A stretch of DNA of 64,000 bases from Ochotona curzoniae (taxonomy: Eukaryota; Chordata; Mammalia; Lagomorpha; Ochotonidae). Made by a program: the position numbers and the translations under genes. The stretch spans positions 13,032,918 to 13,096,917 of the forward strand of contig NW_024467101.1 in assembly GCF_017591425.1 (NCBI RefSeq). The letters are read 5' to 3'. Under the pieces are notes generated by a model. The model made no database searches, was not told where the DNA came from, and worked only from the letters and a program-made list of their open reading frames with translations. This document shows positions 24,776-37,484 of the stretch, piece by piece (the first letter of the stretch is position 1; every line of letters begins with the position of its first letter).

Positions 24776-24810
24776 TTTTTCATCTTCCTCTTCTTCTTTT
24801 TTAATATCAG

Positions 24811-25142
24811 AGCCTGACACAATAGCCTAGTGACTAAATCCTCACCTTACATGAACTGGCATACCATATGGGCACCAGTTCATGTCCCAGTTGCTCCACT
24901 TCCCATCCAGCTCCCTGCTTGTGGCCTGGGAAAGCAGTGTAAGACGGCCCAAGTCCTTGGGCCCTTACAGCTGTATGGGAGACCTCCTAGAAGCTCCTGG
25001 CTCCTGGTTTCTGGTTGGCTCAGCACAAGCCCTTGCAGCTACTTGGGGAGTGAACCAGCAAATGGAAGATAGTTCTCTTTGTATCTTCTTCTCTCTGTAA
25101 AATATGCCTTTCTGACAAAAATAATCTTAAAAATATAATAAC
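24811..25142 (+). repeat. SINE
   Basis: 'agcctgacacaatagcctag' head, 'aaaataatcttaaaaatata' tail; third of a head-to-tail run. Confidence 0.8.
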
Positions 25143-25302
25143 AGAAAAAACAAGGAGACTCATGGCATGGAGGTCGGGGTCTATTTCCACTGCAGCATGG
25201 CAGCCTCCTGTGCTCCTAGATACCCTTAGGTGACCAAAAAGGACTTGGTTTGTCACATGTCTCTCTGCCAATAAGGGAAAGTGAGTAAGTGAATGAACAC
25301 AG

Positions 25303-25634
25303 CAGTCCCTTGGTATTCATGGGGGGTGGGAGGTCAGTTCTGGGGCCCTGCAGTTAGCACATCCACGGATGTTCAAGTCCCACATGGGAAAAAAATGTAG
25401 TACTTGCAAAGAATCAGCGCACATCCTCCTACATACTTTAAATCACCTCTAGATTATTTATAATCCCTAACACAATGTAAATGCCATGCAAATAGTTGCA
25501 CTGTGCTGTTTAGGGAATCATGGCAAGAAAAACATGTCTGTGTTCGGTATAGATGCAATACACTTTGCTTTCAAATATTTTGGATCTGCAGTTGGTTTTA
25601 CCTGCAGATGGGGAATCTGGGGCTGGAGGACTGA
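25303..25634. mobile_element. MER2-like DNA transposon fossil (pogo/Tigger group)
   Basis: The block 'cttggtattcatgggg ... ttcaagtcccacatggg ... ctttaaatcacctctagatt ... caatgtaaatgccatgcaaa' resembles the consensus of the ancient non-autonomous MER2 element as I remember it. It has no coding capacity. The family name is from memory; a repeat-library search would settle it. Confidence 0.65.
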
Positions 25635-26104
25635 GTGAACAAGAAGGCATTCATCTGCACCCAGTGCATGCATTAGGCCCAGCTACTGTTTTGCTATAAT
25701 AAGCCCTCCCCCATCTGACAGGCTCCAAGTGCTTGCGCCTTCTTCAGCACCCCATCCTGCAGGCCTGCAAAGAACAGCACTGCACACGCGTACTGTGCTC
25801 CTCCCCACCATCCCCCAAACTCTTACTGGCATAGTCAGAGCCCAGCAAGCAGCCAGCAGCCTTTCCCAGTGTGCCTGCGGGCCAAGCTGGACTGCTGAGC
25901 CCTGGCTGGTCCCCAAATCACACCCTTCCTCCCACTGAGTAGCAGAACCATGCACGCTAGGCAGGGGAGGACAGCATGGATGGTCACCAATAGCACAGGG
26001 CAGCTGCGGATGCTGACTCAGGAGGTCTGGTGGCAATTTCCCCCAAATGATTTGGCTGGGGGAAACATTGGGGGCTTTACAGCAGAAGAGAGCCCAGATC
26101 TGCT

Positions 26105-26250
26105 TTCCAGTGGTGGGACATCAGGCAGATCACTTCTGTCTTCTAAGCTAAAGTTTCCTGATCCACAAAATGGGTTTAAATACCAGTACCCATCTTGCAA
26201 GGCCTCTGCTGTCACTCATGAAGCAGGGGATGCTAAGTGTTGACACCTAC
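26105..26250 (+). repeat. MIR-like fragment
   Basis: Contains 'ggcagatcacttctgtcttc' and 'tttcctgatccacaaaatgg', the characteristic 3' part of an MIR. Old and short. Confidence 0.5.
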
Positions 26251-26863
26251 TATTTGATAAATGCAGATGTTCTTGTCTGCAGCACCATCCTTATCACACA
26301 CCTCCCTGTGCTCCTTAAATTTGAAATAGAATGAGATAACATCACTAACCCCACTTCCGTAGTTGCACTAGCCACATTTCAAGTGACTGTTGGTCACATG
26401 TGCCTCATGTCCACCGTACAGGTGTTACAATATTTCCATCAGCATAGTAGGTTCTACAGTTTGGATCCTGTTCCTACCTGGTACTACCTGTTACCCGAAC
26501 CTATGAGCCTTCCTTTGACTGCACTCCTTTCTGTAGAATGGGCATAATAAATACCTACCTCTTGGGCTTGCTCTGGAGCATCAAGGAGGCAACCCACCAG
26601 CACACTCAGCCCAGTGCCTGGCATGCAGTCAGGACTCAGTAAAAATGGACCTGTTGTTATTTCCTGCTGGCAGATGTGGACTTACCACAGTTTGCAGCCG
26701 TGAGTGGGAAAACTCAGAGACCAGACCTCCCCAGTTGGGGGTTTGACATGTATCTACTGGGGGGGGGGTGAGCTGCTGTGCACAGAACCCCTTTTTCTTC
26801 CCAGCACCTCCTCTTGCCTGGTGAAGCCAAGTCCAGCAGGCTCCACTGGGCCAACTTACGTAC

Positions 26864-27043
26864 AGGCTGCCTGTTCTCGGCGAAGCCCTTGCGCAGGAAA
26901 ATGCAGGCGGGGCCCAGCAGGTTGTGCATGACTGCACAATTCTGGGCCAGCATCAGGAGTGGTCCTGGGAGATCGTCACTGGTTGCCAGTCCCTCCTCGC
27001 TCGTCTGTACCACCATATAGCTGCTTGTCTCTTCCTGGCGCAT
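26864..27043 (-). CDS. CABP1: CABP1 L-isoform-specific exon
   Basis: 180 nt (60 codons, phase 0 at both ends) included in L-CaBP1 and skipped in S-CaBP1. It encodes the stretch from MRQEETSSYMVV through LLMLAQNCAVMHNLLGP to FAENRQP, which I recognise from mammalian L-CaBP1. The acceptor ends 'ggctgaag' immediately before the ATG codon, and the donor is T|GTACGT. With the 15-residue first exon and the common 152 residues this gives 227 aa, the usual length. Confidence 0.95.
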
Positions 27044-27267
27044 CTTCAGCCAGCACCGAGCAAATACAAGAGAGAAGTAGGGAGTCACCTCTCTGGCTGA
27101 TGGGCTCCTCTTTGACCTGGCTCCTGGGTCAAGGGGACTCTTCTTAAGAGAAATTCCTTGAGTTTCAATTGGTGAGGTTCAGAGAGGCCTTGAGATGCAC
27201 AAGGACAGGTATCCAATTGGTCCAGCAGACGTGTTCTCCAATCCTTGACTGGGAGACCAGGGTGGAA

Positions 27268-27299
27268 CATGTGCACACACACACACACACACACACAAC
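27268..27299. repeat. (CA)n microsatellite
   Basis: About 13 CA units beginning 'gtgcacacacacacac', in the CABP1 intron upstream of the L exon. A possible length-polymorphic marker. Confidence 0.95.
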
Positions 27300-28749
27300 C
27301 AGATGGGTCAGGGGAGGCAGGGAGTGGGGAGGTTTCCACTCTAACCAATGGAAAATGCTCAATCAGAGCCCCTTGAGATGTTGCCTTGTTCTAAAATGCT
27401 CCCAATATCTCCGCTCCATCCTTGGGGCTAAGTCCTGTTTCCCAGCTTCCCAAGGGTCTCTGATCCTCTCCTAAGTGGATCCTGGTTGGAAGACCATGCG
27501 TGAAATCAGAGCTAGCACTCCCTGGAGGTTGCAAAGGCAGGTGCCACGGCTGACACAGCCAAGCAAGCAGACTGGGGACCATGTGCCCTTCTGAAAGAGC
27601 AACACTGCTTAACTCCAGCACAGAGTGGTAGGATCTGCTGTGAAGCACAGTGGGGAAGAAGACACAGGTTGTGGTTGGGAGCCCCCCTCCCATTTGTAAC
27701 CTCTCCAAGACTAGACACACTGTTTTCCCAGTTCTCCTGTTCTTCCCTCCTGCCCTCCCTGGCTCCCTGCCCGGCCTGGCCTGCTGGACCCCTCCAGAGG
27801 CTGAGGCAGGGGCCTCCTCCTGCTCACCGAATATAGCTGTGCTCCCAGGCCCGAGGCAACCTCTGCTTCTCCCTGCAGGTTCCCATGCGGCTATAAAAAG
27901 TCAGCTCTGCCCTCAGACCTTCCCCTTAGGACAACAGCAGCCTCTGAACACAGCACTCAGGTCGACCCCCAGCCTTCTGCTGCCTTTCTAGACCAAGAAC
28001 AGATGGTCAGCTCTCAGTTCTGAACTGGAAACCTCCCGAGAAGTGGCGATTTGCACAACTTTTTCAAGGACAAGCTCAGCTGAGAAGCTTAGAGTTGTGC
28101 ACCTGATCTTCCATCCCACTTACTCTATTTCTTACAGGCCTCTCCCATATCACAGGATTCCAACACCTAGAAGATGCCAAGACAAATGAGTAACCTATCC
28201 TGTCAGGCTAGAAGTACAATGCTAAGCACACTCCCCTGGCCCCTCATGCCTTCCAGTCCCCCCACCCCCACCAGCACCTTCCAGGCCTAGCAAGGAGCAA
28301 CAGCTTCGTGGCCCTTCGGTGGGAAGCAGTGATTCAGACATGAGGCCAAGAGCAGCAAGGAAGATGCGAAACCAAGGAAGTCAGCCCTGGGGCTCCAGGT
28401 TGGTGGGAGGACTGAGAGGGTGGGGGAGTCAGTTTTAGGTCATCTCAAGAACTCGAGAGATAGTGGACAGGTCAAGCATTCTGGTTTGATGTCCCCTAAG
28501 AAGGTAAGAGGCAGAGAACCCTGGTTGCATCCAGAGGCACCTGGGCAGAACTAAGCAAGTCCTTCCCAGTGAGGAGTGGGAATCCGAAGAGACCCTGGAG
28601 GAGGCAGAGGGCTAACGACCGGCAAGCAGCTCCGGAGATGTTAGCAGAAAACTAGCCGTTTTTGTTTCTGGCCCCATCCTGTGGACTTGGCTCTCAGTGA
28701 GCACAGCCTGCGGGCAGGAGGGGGCAGTGGGCAGCAGAGATGCTGAGAG

Positions 28750-28945
28750 GTGATTTCAGATGTTGCTTCTAGATTCAGAATCTTGGAGACAGATTCTGGC
28801 TCTGCCACCTACTTGCTGGGTGACCTTGAGCAGGTCACATTACCTCTGTATGCTCTAGAGTCCTCTGTGTGCCATGGGGAGGAAACCCACGTCTCCTTAG
28901 AGGAGTCTCAGGAGAAATCAGTGAGCCACTGCCCATGAAGTGATT
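28750..28945 (+). repeat. MIR-like fragment
   Basis: 'attctggctctgccacctac', 'tgggtgaccttgagcaggtc' match the core of mammalian MIR. Confidence 0.65.
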
Positions 28946-29574
28946 TGCACAGTGCGTGGTTTAAACAGCTGAGTAATCAGAGTTGTCACAGCGATGGTAA
29001 CAGATGACGGTGATCATGACGATGATGATAACAAGATGACTTAAGGGACGCTAGGTGCCACTGACTCTGGCTCCAGCGGAAGGGGGAGAACACTTGCCAA
29101 TCAGGAAAGAGATGAGAAGGAGGCAGAGGAAGTGGCTGGCACGGAAGAACAAAACAGGGGCAGCTGGGGAATTTTCCACTGCCTCTGTTGATCGTAACAG
29201 TGCCTGGCACCAGCTGCCCCCTGAGGCTGCCGTTCATTTCCGGCCAGTGATGGCACCTGACAGCCAGTCCTGCCCCACTTAGGACCTGAAACTGCCTCGT
29301 GCCATTTCCAGTTCCCCAGCTACCACTCAGGATGCCAAGTGTCCAGCGGCCTACGGGCTGACAGCGTCTCCTGGCCGGCTCCTGAGTGTGGTGTGGCAAC
29401 AGGAGGGGCTGGCAAGCCTCGTGACCTAAGTGCTTTCTAACAACACAAGCCTGGCCAAGAGCACCAGGGCCAGGTCCTCCCTGCTGGGGAGGTCCCAGGG
29501 GAAGAGCAATAAATGGGGCTTGGAGGTGGGGGGTGCTGCCTGGAGTGGGAATTTGAGACAGGGAGAGGAAAACA

Positions 29575-29877
29575 ATAAAGAAAAGAAAGGAAAAGGAAAG
29601 GAAAGAGAAAAGAAAAGAAAGAGCAGAGAAATGATCAACCCAGGTTCCTATTTTATAGAGAACAGGGTTTTTCAGTCCTGGCTGCCAGGTGACCTCAGGA
29701 GGGCTCTGCTGAGTCCAGCCCAGAGGAATACTTAGTGGGTAAGAGATGTTTGACACATTGCAGATACTTAGTATAAAAAGGTGACACTGAGTTACAATAC
29801 TTTTTTTCTTTGCAATTTTAACTTTATCCCATAACCTCTATTTCCATTCCTCCTCCCTCCCTCCCTCCCTCCCTCTC
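29575..29877. repeat. Purine tract and (CCCT)n repeat
   Basis: An AAAGG/AAAGA tract (29575-29625) and, 225 bp on, a run of CCCT/CTCC units (29850-29877), separated by ordinary sequence. Confidence 0.85.
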
Positions 29878-29959
29878 TAAAATCCATAGCGGATCAATCA
29901 GGATTTTGATGACCATCACACGAACAGCCATGGAGTACAAGAGGCCAGGCATGGTGCCT

Positions 29960-30070
29960 GGCACTTAACCTCTCACTGGAGGGAAGAGGCAATGGGACAC
30001 AGAGAGGTTAAGTAATTTGCCTAAGATCACAGGGCTGGAGAGAGGAGACCCCAGTCTTCTGACTCTGAAG
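29960..30070 (-). repeat. MIR-like fragment, minus strand
   Basis: 'acagagaggttaagtaattt' and 'cctaagatcacagggctgg' are the reverse of the MIR 3' half. Confidence 0.6.
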
Positions 30071-31262
30071 CTCTTTGTGGGAAAGGGAAGGAGGGTGGAA
30101 GTAGGTGGGGGAGAGTTCACCTCTGTAAGAGCTGACAGAGCTCCCCCTCCCCAAGTCCCGTCACCCACGGGCCTCCCTGCTGGCTCAGATCAACGGCTGT
30201 AGAGGCCATCTCTGACAGAGAAGACACCGCTAAGGAGATGACAGCCTTGGGGATGGGAGGCACACAGGGGAAACACTTGGCCCTTGTAGGGATCCAAGGA
30301 AGAGCAAAGATTAGCCGGGGATTTGATGCTGAGCAAGACAACAACTGGAAAAGGTCCCGAGAGCCCCAAATCAAGAGGCTGAGTCTAACACAAGATGGAG
30401 GGTGGGGCTGAGGGCCAAGGCACCGCTGGCTCTGCGGAGACCTTGACCGAGTCACTCGGGCCCGCTGAGTGGCACTCTAGCCCCTTGCCTGAAGCTGGAG
30501 GACCCGGAGGAGGATGTCCTTACTGCTCCTTCTTCCTTCTAACACAGGCAGCCATGGCCTCACTGCAGAGTTAGCAACAGGGGTGGAACGTGGGGGAAGG
30601 CAAACTCAGGAGATGAGAGCCCAGCCCCGGAAGAGAGATGCTTGCTTGCTTTAGGACTTCTGGCAGGAGACTACAATCCCCAACAAGACTCCTTCAGGAA
30701 AGGCTGGCACACACATCTGCTCAGCTAGCTCCTAGGGACTTCTCTCCTCAGCCAGGCCCTTCAACAGCCTGCTCCACCTGCCATTCCCACACCGGACAGA
30801 CTTCACATCTCAGGGGCAGCAGGGGAAAGCCCAAAGCATACCCACCAGCAGTGAAGGCAGCTGCAACAGACCCCACAATGCTGAAAGCATGGAGCCAACC
30901 AGATAGGCTCATGGATGCTGAAAGAATACGGCTGGTGCTGCATGAAGGGGGCTTCTGGGTCTGCCAGTTCCAAGGGTCTCTGCCTGCTGAGATCCTAAGC
31001 GGCCACACTGTCCATGTTATGGCCCCAGAGCCTCCAGTTACCTAGCTTCTTTCCTAAATCTCAAACAGAGCCCTTCTCTCCCCAATCTTTGCAGCTCCAA
31101 GCCTGGAACACAGAGGAAGATGACAGGGGCATCACTGGGCGGGGGCAGGGGACAGGACCCACGGGAAGGGCTGACATGCCCCTCTAGACCAGATCTCTGG
31201 GACAGGTGGCAATACGACGCGGTTCCCGCAGCCCCGCAGCTCGGCGACTTCCGGAAACATAC

Positions 31263-31307
31263 CTTTCTGGAGAGATTTCTCAGTGGAGACTTGACACAGT
31301 TGCCCAT
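31263..31307 (-). CDS. CABP1: CABP1 short-form first exon (myristoylated N-terminus)
   Basis: An alternative first exon coding for MGNCVKSPLRNLSRK from the ATG at 31307. The MGNCxxS start is an N-myristoylation signal, with a Cys next to it that could be palmitoylated, so S- and L-CaBP1 should be membrane-attached, unlike caldendrin. The donor is AAG|GTATGT in phase 0. Its promoter must lie just to the right (about 31.3-31.8 kb), separate from the CpG-island promoter 9 kb upstream. One residue (Ser7) differs from the human form I remember. Confidence 0.95.
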
Positions 31308-32859
31308 CCTAAGCTGAGGCAGCCCCTGGCAGGATCCTGGGGTCCATGAAGGAGGCTCCTTGGGGGGCGAAGAGGCCTCAGCGCCAGTTCCTGCCAACCC
31401 CAGCCTCCCTCTGCCTGTGCTGCAGTTCCTCCAGGACCAAGCAGAGCCCTTTCTTGCGTGCGTGCTCTCTCACGCGTCTGCCTGCTCCTGCTTTCTGGTG
31501 GATTTTTTTTTTTTTGAGTGTGTGTATGTTTACATGTCTGGGTTTAACTTTCAGGGCACTTTCTTAAGGCGGGTGAAGGCAGCAGGAGAGAGCTGGTGGC
31601 AGAGGGCGGCTGAGCTAGAGGAGCCTCGTGGATCATCTACATCAGATTAGAACTGAGTCCTCTCTCTCTCTCTCAGCTTCTCTCCCCTTTCCTTCCCACA
31701 CCCCCCCTCTTCTCGGTGCTCCCAAATCTGCAGGGAGTTTGCCTCAGGGAGGGAAGCCCAGAGTGTGGCAGCTGTGGCTGGGAATTAGGACAGCAGACCC
31801 AGAAGGAGAAGCTGGCTAGTTTGGGCCCCCGAAGCCAGGGCTGCCTCACAGTTTGCGGTCTTGCATGTGCGCATGCACACACAAGCACACACAAGCTCCC
31901 CAGCAGACAAACATCACTTGCAGAGAGCAGTCATCTGGACTGGTATGCATCCTCATTGCCTGGGGCAGCTCTGGCTGCTGCACTGAGACCCCTCGGAGGT
32001 CTTGTGTGGCCCTCTTCATCAGGCTGGTTTTCACACTTGCCTTACCATCCAAATGGGATGAGGCTTTGGGGCTGGCAGCACAGCCGTTCTCTGCGCAGTG
32101 TGAGATCTTTCCACCTCAGGCAGGGGTGGCGGGGGGGCAAAGGGAGAACCAAGACATGGTTCCAATGCAGGAAGGATGGAGCCAGCACACTGGTGAGGGC
32201 AGGGACACCCCAAGCAAGGTCTGTGGATCTTCTTTGCTGATGACAAACCCTGAGTGAGGATCTATCACCAGCATCTTTGGGGGGCAGCCAAGCAGGAAAA
32301 AGCAGCCCTGCACAAAACCATCTTTAAGGTCCTAGGATGAGAATGTTTCCCGCTGACTGTCCCTTGTCCCTGCTGGTTCTTGCCGGGAAGTGAGTTCATC
32401 TCAAGCCTCCGATGTCCCAGTTAAGACCTACGGCTCTGTTTCGCCCACACCAGCTTTGCCCAGCAGGGGGCACCACAGACAGACTTGGGAAAGTCTCCTC
32501 CCAAGGCCCTGACGCACACCCCCAGGAGTTTTCAGCCCAGACAGACTCCTTTGCCAAGGGCTTTTCACGGAATGGATTCATCAGGGAAGTCACCTTTGGC
32601 CTTTTCTGGACCAAAGCTCTGGAGGAGGGGCTGCTCCCTGGGAACCGAAGGAGGAGTCTGAGTGGGGAGGATCGGATGCCTAAAGGACAGGAAAGAGGGT
32701 GGGGGAAGATGCCAGGGGGCTGGAGCAGGGAGAGTCAGCAGCCAATACAAATGCCTGCTTCAAGCTTCATCTCGCAGAAACAGGGCAAGAAGGAAACATT
32801 CAACAGGTTTGGGCCAGGGGTCAAGTTCAATTAACGCTGATGAATGGGAAGGAGCCGGG

Positions 32860-32965
32860 AGACCCGGAGCTCAGTCTGGTCTCTGCCTGTTCCTGACCTG
32901 TGACTGCCTTCCCTTCCTCAGCTCGGGTTTCCTCCACTGGGAGATGGGGCTTTCCCTATCTTATT
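32860..32965 (+). repeat. MIR-like fragment
   Basis: 'ttcctgacctgtgactgcc' and 'ctcgggtttcctccactggg' resemble the MIR 3' half. Confidence 0.5.
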
Positions 32966-33769
32966 TATAAAGTGTACAGGGGAAAAATGTGTCACATAGA
33001 ATAGGGACTCCAGAAGCCATTATTCACATGGAAGACAAAGGCCTCATCTGTTCGGTGTTTATGTGTACTAGGCCCTTACGCCCTGCTCTGGAAATTCAGT
33101 GGGAGAACGAAATAAACACGGCCCTGCCTCAGGGCAGAGTAGCAGTAAGTGCTCTAGCAGGCTGAGCAGAGATAATGAAGAGCAAATGACACAATTAGCA
33201 ACATTTCACATCAATGCTAGGAAGGGGAGCCACAAGAACTCTGAGAATGTGAGACAGGGATTTGATTTGCTCTGGGGGAAGGGGAGATCAAAAAAAGACT
33301 TGCAGGCAAAATACAGAAAACAGACCATGTGCAGACAGGCTTGGAAAAACGGGGCTCACCCGGGAGCACAGAGGGACAGGTGGCGAGCACAGATCTGGTC
33401 TCATGTGAATGAAATGGGTGGACTTGCTGTGCAGGGCAGAGGCTCTCAATGTAGGCTGTAGACTAGGACCAATGGAGGGCACCCCTGGAACTCTGATTCC
33501 GTAGGTTTCTTTGGTGGGCTCTGGCCACTGGCATGGTTTAGCAGCCCAGGGGGATTCTGACCTGCAGCCACAGTTTGGTGGCACTGTGACCTCGAGGGCA
33601 GGTTCATTCCCAGGAGCTTCAGATTCCTCCATTATAAAATGCAGACTCCAGTAGCATCTCCTGCAGGGCTCCTGGGAGGAATCTGTGAGCTGAGGAGGCC
33701 TGCAAAGGACCTGGCACAGGGCCAGGCATCTAGGATAGGCCCTTTTCTTCTGCCCAACACAAGCCTTAA

Positions 33770-34105
33770 ATGTGTATTCATTCTTATTTACTTGAAAAGC
33801 AGAGCAATGGTGGTGGTTGGGAGGGGAGAGCAGTTGGGAGAGAGATACCAAGTCCTTCCATTCACTGATTCACTCCCCAGATGCCTGCCACAGCCAGGGA
33901 GGGGCCAACCCAAAGTCAGAGCCAGGAACTCCAACTAGGTCTCCTGCATGGGTGGCAGCAGCCCAAGCATGCGAGGCATCATCTGCTGCCTCTGAGGATT
34001 CATTAGCAGGAATACGGATCAGAAGCAGAATCACCAGGACTCAAAAGGACGTTCCAACATAGGATGCAGGTAGCTTAACCTTGTCTGCCACTAAGCCCAC
34101 CCTCC
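33770..34105 (-). repeat. SINE, minus strand, diverged
   Basis: Left end 'tcttatttacttgaaaagca' is the reverse tail; 'gccacagccagggaggggcc' is the reverse middle. Confidence 0.65.
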
Positions 34106-34789
34106 AGCACTGATTTCGAAGCGCATCCATTCATTCAGCGAGACATAGATTCAGACCTGGTGACTACTGCCCCCTGCAGGTCAGCTTAGGGCACAGCACC
34201 TGCTTACCGACAGCACCTGCTTACCCACACTTGGAAAAACGAGACAGAAAAACCAATGGAAAAGTGACACACACTTTGGCGAAATCCCGTCCTGTTTTGG
34301 GGAGGAGGGTAGCCAGTTTAAGACTTAGGGGAAAGGAGGGACCCCGAGATTCAGATCTGATAATCCAAGGATTCAGTGTCCTTCAGTAGGACATTTAAGA
34401 AGGGCAAACAGTAGGAACTCCCTCTTGAGGCTCAACACACAGCTTGTACCCCCCTCCTTGTCTCCCCCAGTCTCTGGAAGGCATACTTTGAGTTCTGGAA
34501 TGGGATAATAGGATTGGGGGATGAGAAGGATAAACCTATTGCTGATTATTCCTGATTAGGAGGGAGGCTCACCTTCTGTTTTGACCAGGTCTATTGCGGG
34601 CATCTGAACTTGGATGACAGCCCAGTTGAGAAGGACCTCGGGGAGGCTGGGTCGTAACATGACACTGCCGACAATAGGGTATGACGCGTGTGGCTATGTG
34701 GCTTCCCGATGGACCAGGGGCCACTGCGGGGCACACAGGCAGGTGTGCCTGGAGATAAACAAACACAACAGCTCTGTTCTGCAGCCCTG

Positions 34790-34900
34790 CCGTTGACTCA
34801 CAGCGTCACCTTTAGGCCAGTCACTTCCCCTCTCCTGGGCCTGTTTCCTCAACTCTGAAAAAGGGTATGGTAATGCCAACCCTCACAACTCGCTGTGAAA
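34790..34900 (+). repeat. MIR-like fragment
   Basis: 'cctttaggccagtcacttcc' and 'ctgtttcctcaactctgaaa' fit the MIR 3' half. Confidence 0.55.
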
Positions 34901-35254
34901 ATAAGATAAGGAGAAGCAGTTGCTTCCCCCGACACCCCCAAGGTGTAGGGATCTTCCTCAGGTCTCCAGTACTTGAAACAGCTGGAGGTGAAGGTAGACA
35001 GCCTGGAGGGCTTCTGCCCAGCTGACCTAGCCACCCCCATCACCTACAGTGACCTCCTCGGGCCCTAGGGGGAAAGGCGCTGGGCTGGGGCAGGAGTGAG
35101 GAATATACACAGGCCTAGTGTGACCCAAACCATCAAGGTCCCTCTCCCCATCTAAGTCAAAACTAAACTCCCAAGTCCAGCAGCTGGTGATGCCATGCAT
35201 TCCTTCGCACATCGACTGTTACGATCCAGAGTACACACTTGGCACACTCCTTGG

Positions 35255-35515
35255 GAGACGCGCACCCCCTATCGGAAGTATCTGAGTCCTATTCCACCAG
35301 TCTGCTTCCGGTTCGTATCTCCGGCTAATTGCATATCCCGGGTGGCATATGGCTCAAGGACTTGGGTCCATGCCATCCGATGGAGTGTCCCAGTGTGAGT
35401 TCCAAGCCCCTGGCTCCAGCCTGGCCTAGCCTGGGATGTTGCAGGTATTTGGGTAAGTGACCAGTGGATAGGAGATTACTGTCTCTTTGTTTTTCAAATG
35501 AGAGAAAATAAAACA
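35255..35515 (+). repeat. SINE, diverged
   Basis: Keeps 'ttccggttcgtatctccggc' (B box region) and 'ttgcaggtatttgggtaag'. Poor tail. Confidence 0.55.
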
Positions 35516-35821
35516 AATTGCCATGATCCAGCCATCCATTAAGCGGTATGGGAATGGAGATGCCCCCCAGGACTGGGAACATGGGAGGACAGGGCAGAGC
35601 TGTGGCTTTAATTTGCACTTGTATCCTCTGCCAGGGTTGTCTCCCCTCAAGGTTAAAGCAAGAAGCAGAGAGCCTGTCTATAAAACAGTCTTGCAGGACT
35701 CAAAGCCCCCGGTCACTCAGACTTAATTTCTGACAACACGGCTTTTCTCCAGGCAGCTGGATGGCACGTGTTTAGCTGTCCACGACAAGAGGACGAGCAA
35801 AGGTCCTTTGGCATTCAGCTC

Positions 35822-36045
35822 TTAAAAAAAAAAAGATTTATTCATTTGAAAGACACTTACAGAAGGGAGAACGACACAGGGGTTTGCCTTCTGCTGGTTC
35901 ATTCCCCCAAATGGCCACGTTGGCCAGGGCTTGGCCAGGCTTGCAGCAACGAGCCAAAACCTTCTTCCGGATCTCCTGCATGGGTGCAGGAGCCCACAGC
36001 CTATTGTTTCTCCAGGTATACCAGCAAGAAGCTGGGTTGGCAGTG
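35822..36045 (-). repeat. SINE, minus strand, partial
   Basis: 'aaaagatttattcatttgaa' reverse tail, then the reverse body. Its head side ends where the next minus-strand SINE begins. Confidence 0.65.
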
Positions 36046-36062
36046 GTCAGCTCTGTTCTTTT

Positions 36063-36394
36063 TTAAAAAGAAAAAATTATTTATTTTTCTTGGAAAGGCG
36101 GATATGCAGAGAGGAGGAGAGACAGAGAGGAAGATCTTCCGTCCAATAGTTCACTCCCCAAGTGAGTGCAACGCCGATGCTATGCCAATCCTAAGCCAGG
36201 AGCCAGGAACTTCCTCCAGGTCTCCCACGCAGGTGCAGGGTCCCAAGGCTTTGGGCCATCCTTGACTGCTTTCCCAGGCCACAAGCAGGGAGCTGGATGG
36301 GAAGCGGGGCCTCCAGGATTAGAACCAGCGCCCATATGGGACACCGGTGTGTGCAACACGAGGACTTTCACCACTACGCTATCACACTGGGCCC
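36063..36394 (-). repeat. SINE, minus strand, young
   Basis: A full-length reverse copy ending in 'atcacactgggccc'. Its head region 'gtgcaacacgaggacttt' is the same site at which the retrovirus inserted into another copy at 44.4 kb, which shows what the intact target looked like. Confidence 0.9.
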
Positions 36395-36559
36395 AGCTCT
36401 GTTCTTCAATAGCCTTCCTCACCTGGCTCACAGGTAGCATTCAACGTGCCTTACATTGGTCTTCACTTAGGCCTTCACGCTATTAATAGCAGCTAAGACA
36501 CTACTGAATGGTGCCTCACTGCCACCACACACCTTGAAGCACGTATGTAGATAATCGTC

Positions 36560-36720
36560 TTGTGTGAGCCTCGTAACAATTCTGCAAGGTGGTTTTGGTC
36601 AATCTCATCTCTAAATGAATAAGCCAAGATTACAGGGAGACAGGAGAGAGAGGCTACTCTGCTCAAGGTCATAGAGCTAGGAAGTAGCAGGGCTGCTAAC
36701 ATCCAAGCCCCAACTTGAGG
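36560..36720 (-). repeat. MIR-like fragment, minus strand
   Basis: 'ctctgctcaaggtcatagag' and 'aggaagtagcagggctg' are the reverse of MIR. Confidence 0.55.
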
Positions 36721-37136
36721 CCTTGGACTTGAGACCCACACACACCCCTGCAGGCAAGAAGGATGCTCCAGGAGGCCACTGGGAGAACCTCACTTTCGGT
36801 TTCCCCCAAAGCAAAGTTCTGTCTGGGTGCCTTCACCGCCTCCCTGAACCCTGGTCCTAACTGCCTGTGCTACCAACAGGAAACTGAAGCCCCTGGTAGC
36901 TAACCAACAACAAGAGCAAAGACAATGGTATCTAACAGTACAAGGCCAACCTCAATATGTACCTCCATGTCTTCCTTAGTCTCTCAATCACAAAGTTGAA
37001 GTACTGTGGTTATGCCTATATTACAGTAAAGAAAGGTACTTAATGAGGTTAAGGTAGTCATTTAAGATTTTAAAAATGGAACTTGGAAAGCAGGAAATAC
37101 ATTTTCTGTATACTGGTATTAAAATGTCACAATGTG

Positions 37137-37468
37137 GGCCCGGCACAGTAGCCTAGTGGCTGAAGTCCTCATCTTGCACGCACCAGGATCCCAGATGGGC
37201 TCTGGTTCTAATCCCAGTGGCCCCACTTCCCATCCAGCTCCCTGCCTATGGCTGGGAAAACAGTCGAGGATGGCCCAAAGCATTGGGACCCTGCACCCAT
37301 GTGGGAGACCTGGAGGAGGCTCCTAGCTCCTGGCTTAGGATCGGCTCAGCTCTAGCCATTGCAGCTGCTTGGGGAATGAATTGGCGAATAGAAGATCTTT
37401 ATCTCTGTCTCTCCTCCTCTCTGTATATCTGACTTGAAAATAAAAATAAATAAATCTTAAAAAAAAAA
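37137..37468 (+). repeat. SINE with target duplication
   Basis: Full-length copy 'gcccggcacagtagcctagt ... aataaataaatcttaaaa'. Flanking GTCACAATGTG at 37126-37136 and GTCACAACGTG at 37470-37480 form the target duplication, one mismatch. Confidence 0.88.
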
Positions 37469-37484
37469 AGTCACAACGTGAAGC

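Larger units (their letters stand above)
22884..26863 (-). other. CABP1: CABP1 intron between the L-specific exon and the common exon
   Basis: A 4-kb intron with three plus-strand SINEs (24.17-25.14 kb), a MER2-like DNA transposon fossil (25.30-25.63 kb) and a MIR-like fragment near 26.1-26.25 kb. The 256-aa plus-strand frame at 23306-24076 has no recognisable domain and is treated as chance. Confidence 0.85.
27300..31262 (-). other. CABP1: CABP1 intron between short-form exon 1 and the L exon
   Basis: Mostly unique, fairly GC-rich sequence. It contains MIR-like fragments (28.75-28.95 and 29.96-30.07 kb), an AAAGG-rich purine tract (about 29575-29625) and a CCCT repeat (about 29850-29877). 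No further exon was recognised. The minus-strand 256-aa frame at 28986-29756 shows no domain. Confidence 0.8.

Noticed and set aside
28986..29756. 256-aa minus-strand frame between the CABP1 short-form and L exons
   Set aside because: It contains the complement of the purine tract (Phe/Ser-rich run) and no known domain; not an exon of known CABP1 forms.
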